Of a stretch of 24,500 nt of DNA, positions 1-8,304 are shown piece by piece (the stretch's first letter is position 1; each line of letters begins with the position of its first letter). Both the position numbers and the translations under genes were made by a program. The notes under the pieces are model-generated. The model did not search any database. It worked only from the letters and a program-made list of their open reading frames with translations, and was not told where the DNA came from. Origin of the DNA: an uncultured Demequina sp. (GTDB lineage: Bacteria; Actinomycetota; Actinomycetes; Actinomycetales; Demequinaceae); NCBI GenBank assembly GCA_937925595.1, contig CALALQ010000331.1, positions 1 through 24,500 on the forward strand, read 5' to 3'.

Positions 1-320
1 ACATCTATGCCGACGAGGCGCTGTGGCGGGCCCGCGTGAATCCGGTGACCCCAGCGTCGGGCATGAGCGGGAGGGCGACCGGAGCGCTGCTTGACGCGAC
101 CCAAGAGGTGATGGGCGAGGCGCTTGCGGCCGGCGGCACGAGCTTCGATGCGCTGTACGTGAACGTGAACGGAGAGTCGGGCTACTTCGATCGATCGCTC
201 AATGCTTATGGGCGGGGCGGCGAGCCGTGCCTGCGCTGCGGAAGGCCGCTTGTGCGCGCGATGATCTCAGGTCGCTCGACGCATTGGTGTCCGCGCTGCC
301 AGCGGCCGCGGCCGCGATAG
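1..320 (+). CDS. mutM: Formamidopyrimidine-DNA glycosylase (Fpg/MutM), C-terminal part
   Basis: This is the last ~105 codons of a base-excision repair glycosylase that removes oxidised purines such as 8-oxoguanine. The frame is open from the window edge, so the N-terminal catalytic Pro is outside. Visible first is [12 protein letters not shown], the conserved H2TH-region motif that follows a Gly-Asn in the family. Next comes the block [20 protein letters not shown], typical of MutM rather than Nei. The protein ends in a zinc finger, CLRC followed by CPRC, with an Arg (GRSTHWC) in the usual DNA-contact hairpin. The stop TAG (318-320) lies 9 nt before the next start and overlaps a -10-like hexamer for it. 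The GTG at 36 is an internal Val codon, not a start. Fpg versus Nei cannot be fully settled without the N-terminus. Confidence 0.9.
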   Translation, partial: IYADEALWRARVNPVTPASGMSGRATGALLDATQEVMGEALAAGGTSFDALYVNVNGESGYFDRSLNAYGRGGEPCLRCGRPLVRAMISGRSTHWCPRCQRPRPR

Positions 321-323
321 GCT
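318..323 (+). promoter_or_regulatory. -10-like hexamer TAGGCT, possible leaderless promoter of the response regulator
   Basis: TAGGCT fits the actinobacterial TANNNT pattern and ends 6 nt before the ATG at 330. Transcription would then start at or next to the start codon. No clear Shine-Dalgarno sequence is present (only CGGGG) and no good -35 was seen. The hexamer overlaps the mutM stop codon. Confidence 0.35.
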
Positions 324-329
324 CGGGGC

Positions 330-950
330 ATGTCCGATATCACCGTGATGGTGCTCGACGACCACGAGGTTGTGCGTCGCGGCATCTGCGACATCATTGA
401 CCGCGCCGACGGCTTCACCGTCGTGGCCGAAGCCGCGAATGTTGCGCAGGGAGTGCGCCGTGCGGTCGCCGTGCGTCCCCAGGTGATCCTCTCCGATCTG
501 CGCCTGCCCGACGGCACCGGACTTGACGTCATTCAGCAAGTTCGCAAGACCCTCCCTGACACCCGCGTCGTGGTGCTTACCTCGTATGACGATGACGAGG
601 CGCGCTCCGCCGCGCGTGCAGCTGGAGCGGATGTGTTCCTCGCCAAGACGGCCGGTTCGAGTGAGGTGCTGCAGGCGGTTCGCGACGCCGCCAGCGGTCG
701 CGAGCACGGCCAGCACATCGCGGTGCAGGAGGACGAGGCGGTTGCTCGTCTCACGCCCATGGAGAGGCGCGTGCTTGACCTGGTTGGCCAGGGACTTGCG
801 AACCGCGAGATCGCCGACGAGCTCGGCATTGCCGAGAAGACCGTGAAGAACCACGTGACGAGCGTGCTGGCCAAGATGGGCCTGCAGCGCCGCACCCAGG
901 TGGTGGCGTGGGCCACCGCCAAGAAGGCGCAGAGCTTCCGCGGTCAGTAG
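330..950 (+). CDS. NarL/FixJ-family response regulator, DosR/DevR-like
   Basis: A 206-residue two-domain response regulator. The receiver domain (about 4-122) has the acidic pair D10-D11, phospho-acceptor D56 in LSDLRLPDG, T84 and K106. A LuxR/NarL-type helix-turn-helix covers about 141-190. The recognition helix reads AEKTVKN. In M. tuberculosis DosR the equivalent Lys, Lys and Asn (K179, K182, N183) contact DNA, and here they are K170, K173 and N174. The receiver is also DosR-like (RLPDG, LTSY). The likely partner is the convergent GAF kinase gene whose stop is 12 bp beyond this one. A DosR-type inverted repeat lies upstream of cydA, so I infer that it controls the cyd operon. Family is certain; DosR-like function is inferred. 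DosR is usually a little longer (217 aa). Confidence 0.93.
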   Translation: MSDITVMVLDDHEVVRRGICDIIDRADGFTVVAEAANVAQGVRRAVAVRPQVILSDLRLPDGTGLDVIQQVRKTLPDTRVVVLTSYDDDEARSAARAAGADVFLAKTAGSSEVLQAVRDAASGREHGQHIAVQEDEAVARLTPMERRVLDLVGQGLANREIADELGIAEKTVKNHVTSVLAKMGLQRRTQVVAWATAKKAQSFRGQ

Positions 951-962
951 CCCCCAGGCTGA

Positions 963-2585
963 CTAACCGCTGGCCTCAACGTTCCACTCGGCCTGTGTGC
1001 CGGGATTCTCGGCTCCCGGGCGCACCGGCGACAGCGTGAAGGTCCCGTTGCGGCGCAGCGCGCGGTTGGCGAGGTTCGACGTTCCCGAGTGGCGGCGCGT
1101 CGCGCCAGCAGGGCCGATGCCGTCGTCAGAGATGGTGACAACGAGCCTTCCCTTGGAGCCGTCAAGCGTCATGTGCACCGCCGAAGCGTGCGCGTGCCGT
1201 GCCACATTCGACAGCAGTTCGCGCACCACCGCGACCACGTCATCGGACAGCGACGGATCGCCAGCCACGGCGTGCGAAACCTTCGCCCAGTCCACCTGCA
1301 CGGTGGGTGCGAAGCCAAGCGACGCCTCCGCCATCACGAGCTCGCGGCGGATGCGCTCGCTCAGCGGCTCCGAGGTGCGCTGGCCGGCAAGTGAGCCCAT
1401 CACGCCTCGTACCTCGTGCTGTGCGCGCTTCACGTGCTCAAGCGTCCGCATGAGTCGGTCCCGCACATCGGGCGCGTCAGCGGCGATCGCCTCGATCTGC
1501 ATCGCCGTGGCGAACAGTTCCTGCGAGACGAAATCGTGGAGGTCGTCAGCAAGCCGCGAGCGCTCCTCGAGCATCTGGGTGACGTTCTTGACGTGCGACA
1601 GCTCCGCGAGCGTGAGGGCAAGGGCCGCCTGGTTCGCGAACCGCTGCGCCGTCTCGAGGTCGTCCTCGCTGAAGGTGCGCTGTCCCTTGTCTCGCCACAG
1701 CATGAGCAGGCCAAGCGTGGAGTCGGTGGCGCGCAAAGGCGCGTACAGCGTCGGGCCAAAGTCGCGAACCGGCTCCAGCACCGCGCCGCCGGGGGGAGCG
1801 GCCGCAACCGTTCCCTCGCCGGACCGAATGGCGGTGATCGCAAAGCCCTGTTCGGGGAGGACAAGCCCAAGGAGGTCGGTCGCGCGCGGCCCGGCGGTGA
1901 ACTCCATAACCCACGTGTCGCCCACTCCAGGCAGCACGAGGACGCCGTGCTGAGCGTCAGCGAGCTCCATAGCGGCGTCGACGATGCGCGAGAACGCCTC
2001 CTCGTCGCCAGGGTCCGTGAGCAGCGCCGTGGTGATCTTCTGCGAGGCCTCAAGCCAGCGCTCGCGCTTCACGGCGCGCTCGTACAGTTCCGCGTTGTCG
2101 ATGGCGACCGCGGCGCCAGCCGCGAGGGCCAGCACCGCCTCCTCGTCCTTCGTGGTGAACCCGCCCTCCTTGTCCGCGAGGTACAGGTACCCGAAGACCG
2201 CGCCGCGCACCTTGAGCGCGGTGCCAAGGAAGGCGCCCATGGGCGGGTGGTTCTTGGGGAAGCCGGCAAATGACGGGTGCTTGGTGAGCTCCTCGATGAC
2301 GATCGTGCCCTCGTGGGGGATGCGGGCAAGCGTCGCGACGTGGTTGGGGGCGCGGCCGATCTTGGCCCATACGCCCTCCGGCATGCCCGCGTAGTGGAAG
2401 TCCACGCTCACGCCGTCCTCGTCGACGATGTTGATCGCCGCATAGCGAGCGCCGGTCTGCTCCGTCGCGGCAGTGAGGAAGTGGTCGAGTACGTGCGGGA
2501 GGTCCAACTGCGAATTCAGCGCAAGGATCGCGCTCAGCAGTGGTTCTGGGGTGTGGGACTCCGGGGTCGGAGCGTCAGGACTCAT
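963..2585 (-). CDS. GAF-domain sensor histidine kinase, DosS/DevS-like, probable heme redox/oxygen sensor
   Basis: A 540-residue soluble kinase. It has a first GAF domain (about 14-170), a second GAF domain (about 185-330), a HisKA_3 dimerisation/phosphoacceptor helix with H350 in DDLHDFVSQELF, and an HATPase_c domain with N-box N460 (RELLSNVARHA) and DDGIG at 487-491. GAF1 carries KNHPPMGAFLG and FGYLYL. The His (H113) and Tyr (Y135) are 22 residues apart, the same spacing as heme-ligand H149 and distal Y171 of M. tuberculosis DosS, so heme binding is likely. No membrane segment is seen. The ATG start overlaps the end of cydC by 11 nt (2575-2585), so it is the last gene of the cyd operon and probably translationally coupled. 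It converges on the DosR-like gene, its probable substrate. O2, NO/CO or redox sensing cannot be told apart from sequence. Confidence 0.92.
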   Translation of the reverse strand: MSPDAPTPESHTPEPLLSAILALNSQLDLPHVLDHFLTAATEQTGARYAAINIVDEDGVSVDFHYAGMPEGVWAKIGRAPNHVATLARIPHEGTIVIEELTKHPSFAGFPKNHPPMGAFLGTALKVRGAVFGYLYLADKEGGFTTKDEEAVLALAAGAAVAIDNAELYERAVKRERWLEASQKITTALLTDPGDEEAFSRIVDAAMELADAQHGVLVLPGVGDTWVMEFTAGPRATDLLGLVLPEQGFAITAIRSGEGTVAAAPPGGAVLEPVRDFGPTLYAPLRATDSTLGLLMLWRDKGQRTFSEDDLETAQRFANQAALALTLAELSHVKNVTQMLEERSRLADDLHDFVSQELFATAMQIEAIAADAPDVRDRLMRTLEHVKRAQHEVRGVMGSLAGQRTSEPLSERIRRELVMAEASLGFAPTVQVDWAKVSHAVAGDPSLSDDVVAVVRELLSNVARHAHASAVHMTLDGSKGRLVVTISDDGIGPAGATRRHSGTSNLANRALRRNGTFTLSPVRPGAENPGTQAEWNVEASG

Positions 2586-4203
2586 CGAGGCTCACCACCT
2601 GGTCTGCCATGGCCATCACGGCGTCGTCATGCGTCACGATGATTACCGTACGGCCTTCCGCTCGCATCTCCGCGACTGCCGCCTCAAATGCGGCAATACC
2701 AGCGGTGTCGAGGTGCTCGCCGGGTTCGTCGAGCAGCTGCAGCGGAACGTCGGCGAGGAGCGCACGCGCCATGAGCAGTCGCCTCCTCTCACCGCCTGAG
2801 ACCGTGTGACCGCCGGTGCCGAGTTCCGTGTCGATGCCCTGGGGCAGGCTGCGCACCCATTGAGCAAGGCCCACGCGCTCAAGCGCCGCCCATGCCTCGT
2901 CCTCGGTGACGCCACTGCGCGCCGCACGCAGGTTCTCGAGCACCGTGGTGCCAAACAGGTGCGCGTCCTCGAGCGTGAGGGCGTAGGAGACGCCCGCGTC
3001 TGCCGGGGTAAGGCGAGTGTCACCGAGTGTGACGGCGCCCTCAACCGGCTCGAGCGCTCCCGCCGTGGTGAGCAGCAGCGTGGTCTTGCCGACTCCGGAC
3101 GCGCCCACGAGCGCAAGCGCCGTCCCTGGGGCCACGGTCGCGGTGACCGGACGGGTGGGGGTGGCGCCCGGCCAGCCGACGCTCAGGCCAGTCATGGCGA
3201 GCTCCGCACGGCCCGACGCTGGGGTCGGGTTGGCATCGAGCGCCGGTTCAGGCTCATCGGTCATGGCTGCGAGGCGCTCTGCGGCGATCGCGGAGCGGTG
3301 GTACTGCATGATCGCGGCGGGGATGGCGCCAACGGCCTCGAAGGCCGCGAGAGGGGTGAGCGCGACGATCGCGGCTGCGGGTCCGGAGATGTCGCCGTGG
3401 CGCACCGCGTTGACGGCGAGCGCAAGGCACGCGATGAGTCCCAGTCCGCTGAAGAGGGTCTGCGAGGCGGCAGCAAGCGATGCGGGGCGGGCCGCGTCGT
3501 CGGCGGCGTCCTCAACGGCGCGGTTCGCGCCCTCGAGGGCCGCGCGCGCCTCAGTGCCCGCATCCCATACGCGATGCTCCGCGTTGGCCTCGATGGCGGA
3601 CAGTGCGGCAACTGACAGTTCCGCCGCTGCCGTGACGCCAGCGTCAGCCGCGATGCGGGCGGAGCGGGACGTGAGCACGGCGGGGACCACCCCGGCAAGG
3701 AGGAGCGCAAGGGCAAGAGCGCCTCCCGCGAGCGGCAGCTGCCATGCAACGATCCCTGCGGCGGCAGTGGATACGGTGACGGCCACGCCGATGGGGATGA
3801 AGGAGCGCACCACCGCGTCGCCAACGGAGTCGAGGTCCGCTCCGGCGCGAGCGACGATGTCGCCGCGACGCAGCGACAGCACGGTGCGCGCGCTCGCGGC
3901 GGACAGGCGCTCGTAGGTGAGCTCTCGCAGTCGCACCACTCCGCGCAGCGCGGTGTCGTGGGAGACGATGCGCTCGAGGTAGCGGAACACGCCGCGGCCG
4001 ATGCCGAAGAAGCGCACGATGACCGCGGCGAGCGCGAGGTCTGCGGGGGAGGGCATCTGTGCGGCGCGGGCGATGAGCCACGCGGCAACTGCGGACAGCC
4101 CCACGGCAGATCCCAGCGCGAGCGTCCCCGCAAGCACCGAGCGGATGTAGCCCCAGCGGGTGATGCCGGTGTCGCGGACGGCGGCCTTGAGGAACGGGTT
4201 CAT
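2575..4203 (-). CDS. cydC: Thiol/heme-type ABC exporter subunit CydC
   Basis: A 542-residue half-transporter with an N-terminal six-helix transmembrane domain (about 20-300) and a C-terminal nucleotide-binding domain. Walker A is GASGVGKT (367-374), the signature is VSGGE (468-472), Walker B is LQLLDEP with catalytic E493, and the H-switch lies in VTHDD. CydC pairs with CydD. In E. coli the complex is required to assemble cytochrome bd and has been linked to cysteine/glutathione export and to heme transport. The Q-loop reads LEDAHLF, with Glu (E412) where relatives usually have Gln. The ATG overlaps the cydD stop as ATGA (4200-4203). The assignment as CydC rather than another ABC exporter rests mainly on position behind cydA-cydB-cydD. 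Confidence 0.93.
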   Translation of the reverse strand: MNPFLKAAVRDTGITRWGYIRSVLAGTLALGSAVGLSAVAAWLIARAAQMPSPADLALAAVIVRFFGIGRGVFRYLERIVSHDTALRGVVRLRELTYERLSAASARTVLSLRRGDIVARAGADLDSVGDAVVRSFIPIGVAVTVSTAAAGIVAWQLPLAGGALALALLLAGVVPAVLTSRSARIAADAGVTAAAELSVAALSAIEANAEHRVWDAGTEARAALEGANRAVEDAADDAARPASLAAASQTLFSGLGLIACLALAVNAVRHGDISGPAAAIVALTPLAAFEAVGAIPAAIMQYHRSAIAAERLAAMTDEPEPALDANPTPASGRAELAMTGLSVGWPGATPTRPVTATVAPGTALALVGASGVGKTTLLLTTAGALEPVEGAVTLGDTRLTPADAGVSYALTLEDAHLFGTTVLENLRAARSGVTEDEAWAALERVGLAQWVRSLPQGIDTELGTGGHTVSGGERRRLLMARALLADVPLQLLDEPGEHLDTAGIAAFEAAVAEMRAEGRTVIIVTHDDAVMAMADQVVSLDES

Positions 4204-5774
4204 GCGCTCACCCCGGCGGTGACGGTGACCACCTGCGTTGCCGCGTCGATGAGCTCGGGCTCATGCGTCGTCACCACGACGGTGCGTCCCGCGGCGGCCG
4301 CAGCGGCAATCGCGGCGATGACGCTCGCGCGGCCCTCGCGATCAAGATGCGCAGTGGGCTCATCGAGCAGCAGCACAGGCCGGTCACTCTCAAATGCCCT
4401 GGTAAGCGCGCGCATCTGCCGCTGGCCAAGGCTCAGCACGCGTCCCTCTGGGCCCAGGTCCGGTCGCTGCGGAACCCACGCGCATTGCGACGTCCACGAC
4501 TCGTCGTCGACGCATTCCTGCGCCGTGGCCAAGGTGACGCCGCCTGCCTCAACCGAGCCAGCGTCGGGCTTGATGAGACCGGCCAAGGCGGCAAGGGCGG
4601 TGGATTTCCCCTCGCCGTTGGGGCCAACCAGCACCGTCACGGCGCCCGGCGAGGCGGCGAACGACAGGTCAGCCGGCGCGAGCCGCCCATCCGCGGCCGC
4701 GACGCCAAAGCCGCGCAGCGAGACAGTCGCTCCAGGGAGCGAAGGTGCGGCACCGGAGCGCGGCCGCTCGTCCACCGTCTCGTCAAGAAACTCAAACGCC
4801 TTGTCCGCGGCAGCAAGGCCGTCGGCGGACGCGTGGAAGTGCGTGCCCACGTTGCGCAGCGGCAGGTACACCTCGGGAGCGAGCACCAGCACGGCGAGAG
4901 CGGTCTCGATGCCGATGTGCCCGCCGGCGAGCCGGAAGCCCATCGACACCGCGACAAGCGCCACCGACAGCGTGGTCAGCAGCTCGAGCACCATGCCGGA
5001 AAGGAACGCGACGCGCAGCGACGCCATCGTGGCCCTGCGGTGCGCATCGCCAAGCTCCCTGACCCGAGCGGCAGGGCCACGCGCGCGCCCAAGTCCGCGC
5101 AGCGTCGGGATGCCGGCAATGAGGTCGAGCGTCTGCGTGCCAAGGCGCTGCATCGCGGCAAGGTGTCGCTCGGAGCGCGCTTGAGTGAGGCGTCCGATGA
5201 GGACCATGAACATCGGCACGAGCGGCAGCGTGACGACCACGATGATCGCGGAGATCAGATCAAGCCCCAGCACCACCACGATCATGATCGGCGTCACCGT
5301 CACCGCAAGGAACAGCTGCGGCAGATAGCGCACAAAGTAGGGGAGCAGGTTGTCCAAACCCCGGGTTACCAGCGTGGTCACGTCCGCGGCCCTGCCCGAC
5401 GCTGCCCACCTCAGGCCCAAAGAGGCACCGTGGTTCACTACCGCGCTTCGCAGTTCGCTCACCACTCGCGTGCCGGCTCGGTGGGCCTGTCGCTCTTGGA
5501 GCCACATGAGCGCGGTGCGGGCCGCGACGATGGCGGCAAGCCACAGCAGGGCGACGTCGAGCTCGCGAACGCTCAGCGGAACCAGGCGACCTATCCAGCC
5601 AAGGCCGTCGTCGGCGAGCTCAGTGGGCGCGAGGATCGGCGCGAGCGCCCTGGCGATCACGAGCGCCTGAACCAGGATGAGCAGGGCTGTGCAGACGCCA
5701 AGAACCGCCGTCACGAGAACGTAACGGCGGGCCGGGCCGATCCGCGCGATGAGGCGCGGATCGAGGGGGCGCAT
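4200..5774 (-). CDS. cydD: Thiol/heme-type ABC exporter subunit CydD with shortened nucleotide-binding domain
   Basis: A 524-residue half-transporter. The reading frame is open further upstream to 5903, but that part lies inside cydB. I chose the ATG at 5774 because it follows the cydB stop by 2 nt, has AAGG 8 nt upstream and gives the usual CydD N-terminus. The transmembrane domain spans about 15-310. Walker A is GPNGEGKST (384-392), Walker B is VLLLDEP (E472) and the H-switch is H504. Q-loop Gln Q436 (WVPQRP) is followed only 11 residues later by the signature LSLGQ (447-451). In CydC the same interval is 56 residues, so about 45 residues of the helical subdomain appear to be missing in frame (junction near 4460). 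Such a loss could weaken docking to the transmembrane domain. All catalytic motifs remain and the frame is clean, so I call it a gene, not a pseudogene. Confidence 0.9.
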   Translation of the reverse strand: MRPLDPRLIARIGPARRYVLVTAVLGVCTALLILVQALVIARALAPILAPTELADDGLGWIGRLVPLSVRELDVALLWLAAIVAARTALMWLQERQAHRAGTRVVSELRSAVVNHGASLGLRWAASGRAADVTTLVTRGLDNLLPYFVRYLPQLFLAVTVTPIMIVVVLGLDLISAIIVVVTLPLVPMFMVLIGRLTQARSERHLAAMQRLGTQTLDLIAGIPTLRGLGRARGPAARVRELGDAHRRATMASLRVAFLSGMVLELLTTLSVALVAVSMGFRLAGGHIGIETALAVLVLAPEVYLPLRNVGTHFHASADGLAAADKAFEFLDETVDERPRSGAAPSLPGATVSLRGFGVAAADGRLAPADLSFAASPGAVTVLVGPNGEGKSTALAALAGLIKPDAGSVEAGGVTLATAQECVDDESWTSQCAWVPQRPDLGPEGRVLSLGQRQMRALTRAFESDRPVLLLDEPTAHLDREGRASVIAAIAAAAAAGRTVVVTTHEPELIDAATQVVTVTAGVSA

Positions 5775-5776
5775 GA

Positions 5777-6802
5777 CTACGCCTTGGTGAACGTCAGCGA
5801 GCTGTGCTCCGGAATGTGATCCACGTGGATGCGCTTGCGGAACACCCAGTAGGTCCATGCCTGGTAGGCGAGCACCACGGGAGTGAAGATCACTGCGACC
5901 CACGTCATCACCGTGAGCGTGTACTCAGTGGACGACGCATTGGCAATGGTGAGCGAGTTCGCAGGGTTGTTGATCGCGGGCATGACCTCAGGGTAGAGCG
6001 CGCCAAAGATGAACGTGACGGCAGCGGCGACGGCCACGGCGTTGAACAGGAAGGCCCAGCCGTAGCGCTTGAGACCGGTGGCGACCCATGTGGCCACGAG
6101 GCCCACCGCGGCGACTGCCACGGCAGCCCAGGTCCACGTGTTGTTGGAGAACGCGAGCTGACCCCAGACCGCCCACACGCCGGCCGCGACAATCGCGAAC
6201 AGCGAGAACTTGCGGGCCAGTGCCTCGGAACGCTCGCGGACCACGCCGTCAGACTTCAGCGACAAGAAGATCGCACCGTGGCTGAGGAACAGCAGCAGCG
6301 TCACCACTCCGCCCAGGAGGGCGAAGGGGGTCAGCAGGTCAAAGAACGTGCCCGAGTACTGGTGGTTCTCGTCGAGGTTGACGCCGCGAACCAAGTTCGC
6401 GAACGCGACACCCCACAGGATCGAGGGGATCCACGCGGAGATGATGATCGCGAGGTCCCAGCGCCTCCGCCACACGTCCGAGTTGATCTTGCCGCGGTAC
6501 TCGATTGCGACGGCACGCACGATGAGCGCGAGCAGGATCAGGAACAGCGGGATGTAGAAGCCGGAGAACATCGTGGCGTACCACTCGGGGAACGCCGCGA
6601 AGGTGGCGCCACCTGCGGTGAGCAGCCACACCTCGTTGCCATCCCAGACGGGGCCGATGGTGTTGAGCGCAACACGGCGCTCCTTGTCGTTCTTGGCGAC
6701 GAACGGCATGAGCATGCCCACACCGAAGTCGAAGCCCTCGAGGACCAGGTAGCCGGTCCACAGGACCGCCAGAAGAATGAACCAGACGATTGCGAGATCC
6801 AT
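5777..6802 (-). CDS. cydB: Cytochrome bd quinol oxidase subunit II
   Basis: A 341-residue polytopic membrane protein, close to the family length, with about eight or nine hydrophobic helices. It begins with the CydB signature WTGYLVLEGFDFGVGML and the conserved segment GPVWDGNEVWLLTAGGATFAAFPEWYA. With CydA it forms the high-affinity bd oxidase, which oxidises quinol and reduces O2 to water without pumping protons and supports respiration at low oxygen or under nitrosative stress. Its ATG has AGGAG about 7 nt upstream and lies 10 nt after the cydA stop. It ends 2 nt before cydD. No irregularity was seen. Confidence 0.97.
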   Translation of the reverse strand: MDLAIVWFILLAVLWTGYLVLEGFDFGVGMLMPFVAKNDKERRVALNTIGPVWDGNEVWLLTAGGATFAAFPEWYATMFSGFYIPLFLILLALIVRAVAIEYRGKINSDVWRRRWDLAIIISAWIPSILWGVAFANLVRGVNLDENHQYSGTFFDLLTPFALLGGVVTLLLFLSHGAIFLSLKSDGVVRERSEALARKFSLFAIVAAGVWAVWGQLAFSNNTWTWAAVAVAAVGLVATWVATGLKRYGWAFLFNAVAVAAAVTFIFGALYPEVMPAINNPANSLTIANASSTEYTLTVMTWVAVIFTPVVLAYQAWTYWVFRKRIHVDHIPEHSSLTFTKA

Positions 6803-6812
6803 GGGGGGACTC

Positions 6813-8288
6813 CTAGTACGCGAACGAAAGGGGACGGGACGCGTCGTCTGCGTCGGGATCTGGGGCGGGTTCGACCTGCGGGGCGCCCTCCACCGCGTAG
6901 CGCTGGATGAGGCGGAACCAGAACACGCCGAGCACCGCGTAGACCAGCGTGAAGATGACCATCGAACTCAGCACCACGCCAGCGGAGACGGTTTCCGAGA
7001 CTCCGTACTGCGTCATGAGGAACACCTGGTCGGAACCGGTGGGGTTGGGTGCCACCACGAACGGCTGGCGGCCCATCTCCGTGAAGATCCAGCCGAAGCT
7101 CGCTGCGAGGTACGGCATGGGCAGCGCGATGAGCGCGAGCTTGCGCAGCCACGGCTGGTCCGCGACGCGGCCCTTGCGGGTGAACCACAGCACCGCGAGC
7201 GCGAGCGCCGCGCTGAACACCGCGAGGCCGATCATGAGGCGGAACGACCAGTAGGTGATCGCCAGGTTGGGGCGGTACTCAATGGGATTGCCTGCCGAGT
7301 CCGTGGCGCCATAGCGCTCCGCGTAGATCTCCTGCAGGTCGTTGATGCCCTTGATCTCCGCATCCCAGTCGCCGGTTGCCATGTAGGACAGCAGGCCGGG
7401 AATCTCGATGAGGTGACGCACGGATTCCGGGTCGTTGCCGGCGAGGTTGCCGATCGACAGGAGTGAGAACGGAGCCGGCTGAGCGGCCTCGATGAGGCCC
7501 TCAGCGGCGGCCATCTTGATGGGCTGCTGCTCAAACATGAGTTTCGCCTGGAGGTCACCGGTGACGATCACCGCAGCGCCAGCGAGGATCATGACCCAGG
7601 CACCGAACCGGGCGGCCGTGCGATACACGGGGATGTCAGCGTCGTCCCTGTTGGCGCGAGCCTTGCGGACCATCCAGTACACGGCGATGCCGCCAACAAA
7701 CGTGCCTGCCACGAGGAAGGCGGTCGCGATGACGTGGGGGTAGGCGAGAAGGGTCGTGTTGTTGGTGAGCACGGCGAAGATGTCGTTCATCTCCGCACGG
7801 CCGGTCTCCGGGTTGAACTCGGCGCCCACTGGGTGCTGCATCCACGAGTTGGCGGCGATGATGAAGTACGCGCTGAGCGTCGAGCCGATCGCGAACAGCC
7901 ACAGCGTGGCGAGGTGCACCTTCTTAGGCAGGCGGTCCCAACCGAAGATCCACAGGCCAAGGAACGTGGACTCGAGGAAGAAGGCGATGAGCGCCTCCAT
8001 CGCGAGCGGGGCGCCGAAGATGTCGCCCACGTACCGCGAGTACTCGGACCAGTTCATGCCGAACTGGAACTCCTGCACGATTCCCGTCGCCACACCGAGA
8101 GCGAAGTTGATGAGCAGCAGCTTCCCGTAGAACTTGGTCAGGCGCAGCCACTTCTCGTTGCCGGTGCGCACCCACGCGGTCTGCATGATCGCGACCAGCA
8201 CGGACAGGCCGATCGTGAGCGGAACGAGGATGAAGTGATAGACGGTGGTGATACCGAATTGCCAACGGGCAAGTTCGAGCGCTTCCAT
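6813..8288 (-). CDS. cydA: Cytochrome bd quinol oxidase subunit I
   Basis: A 491-residue integral membrane protein holding all hemes of the bd oxidase. Heme ligands by family position are H18 (VYHF, high-spin heme b), H185 (AYPHV) and M352 (SFRLMIG), both for b558. The proton-path glutamates E98 and E106 and the motif GRQPF are present. The quinol (Q) loop is short, as in Gram-positive and actinobacterial enzymes, and lacks the long E. coli insertion. The N-terminus MEALELARWQFG fits the family start exactly. The nearest SD (AAAGG, 8301-8305) is 12 nt from the ATG, a long spacing. This is the first gene of the cydABDC-kinase operon. Its upstream region holds an 18-bp palindrome and a DosR-like box. 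Confidence 0.98.
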   Translation of the reverse strand: MEALELARWQFGITTVYHFILVPLTIGLSVLVAIMQTAWVRTGNEKWLRLTKFYGKLLLINFALGVATGIVQEFQFGMNWSEYSRYVGDIFGAPLAMEALIAFFLESTFLGLWIFGWDRLPKKVHLATLWLFAIGSTLSAYFIIAANSWMQHPVGAEFNPETGRAEMNDIFAVLTNNTTLLAYPHVIATAFLVAGTFVGGIAVYWMVRKARANRDDADIPVYRTAARFGAWVMILAGAAVIVTGDLQAKLMFEQQPIKMAAAEGLIEAAQPAPFSLLSIGNLAGNDPESVRHLIEIPGLLSYMATGDWDAEIKGINDLQEIYAERYGATDSAGNPIEYRPNLAITYWSFRLMIGLAVFSAALALAVLWFTRKGRVADQPWLRKLALIALPMPYLAASFGWIFTEMGRQPFVVAPNPTGSDQVFLMTQYGVSETVSAGVVLSSMVIFTLVYAVLGVFWFRLIQRYAVEGAPQVEPAPDPDADDASRPLSFAY

Positions 8289-8304
8289 GCGTAGAGGGGA
8301 CCTT

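Noticed and set aside
951..962. Terminator between the convergent regulator and kinase genes
   Set aside because: Only 12 bp, no inverted repeat or T-run. The two transcripts probably overlap at their 3' ends.
5775..5903. Upstream extension of cydD into cydB
   Set aside because: It lies wholly inside the cydB coding region. ATG 5774 gives the family N-terminus and usual operon spacing.
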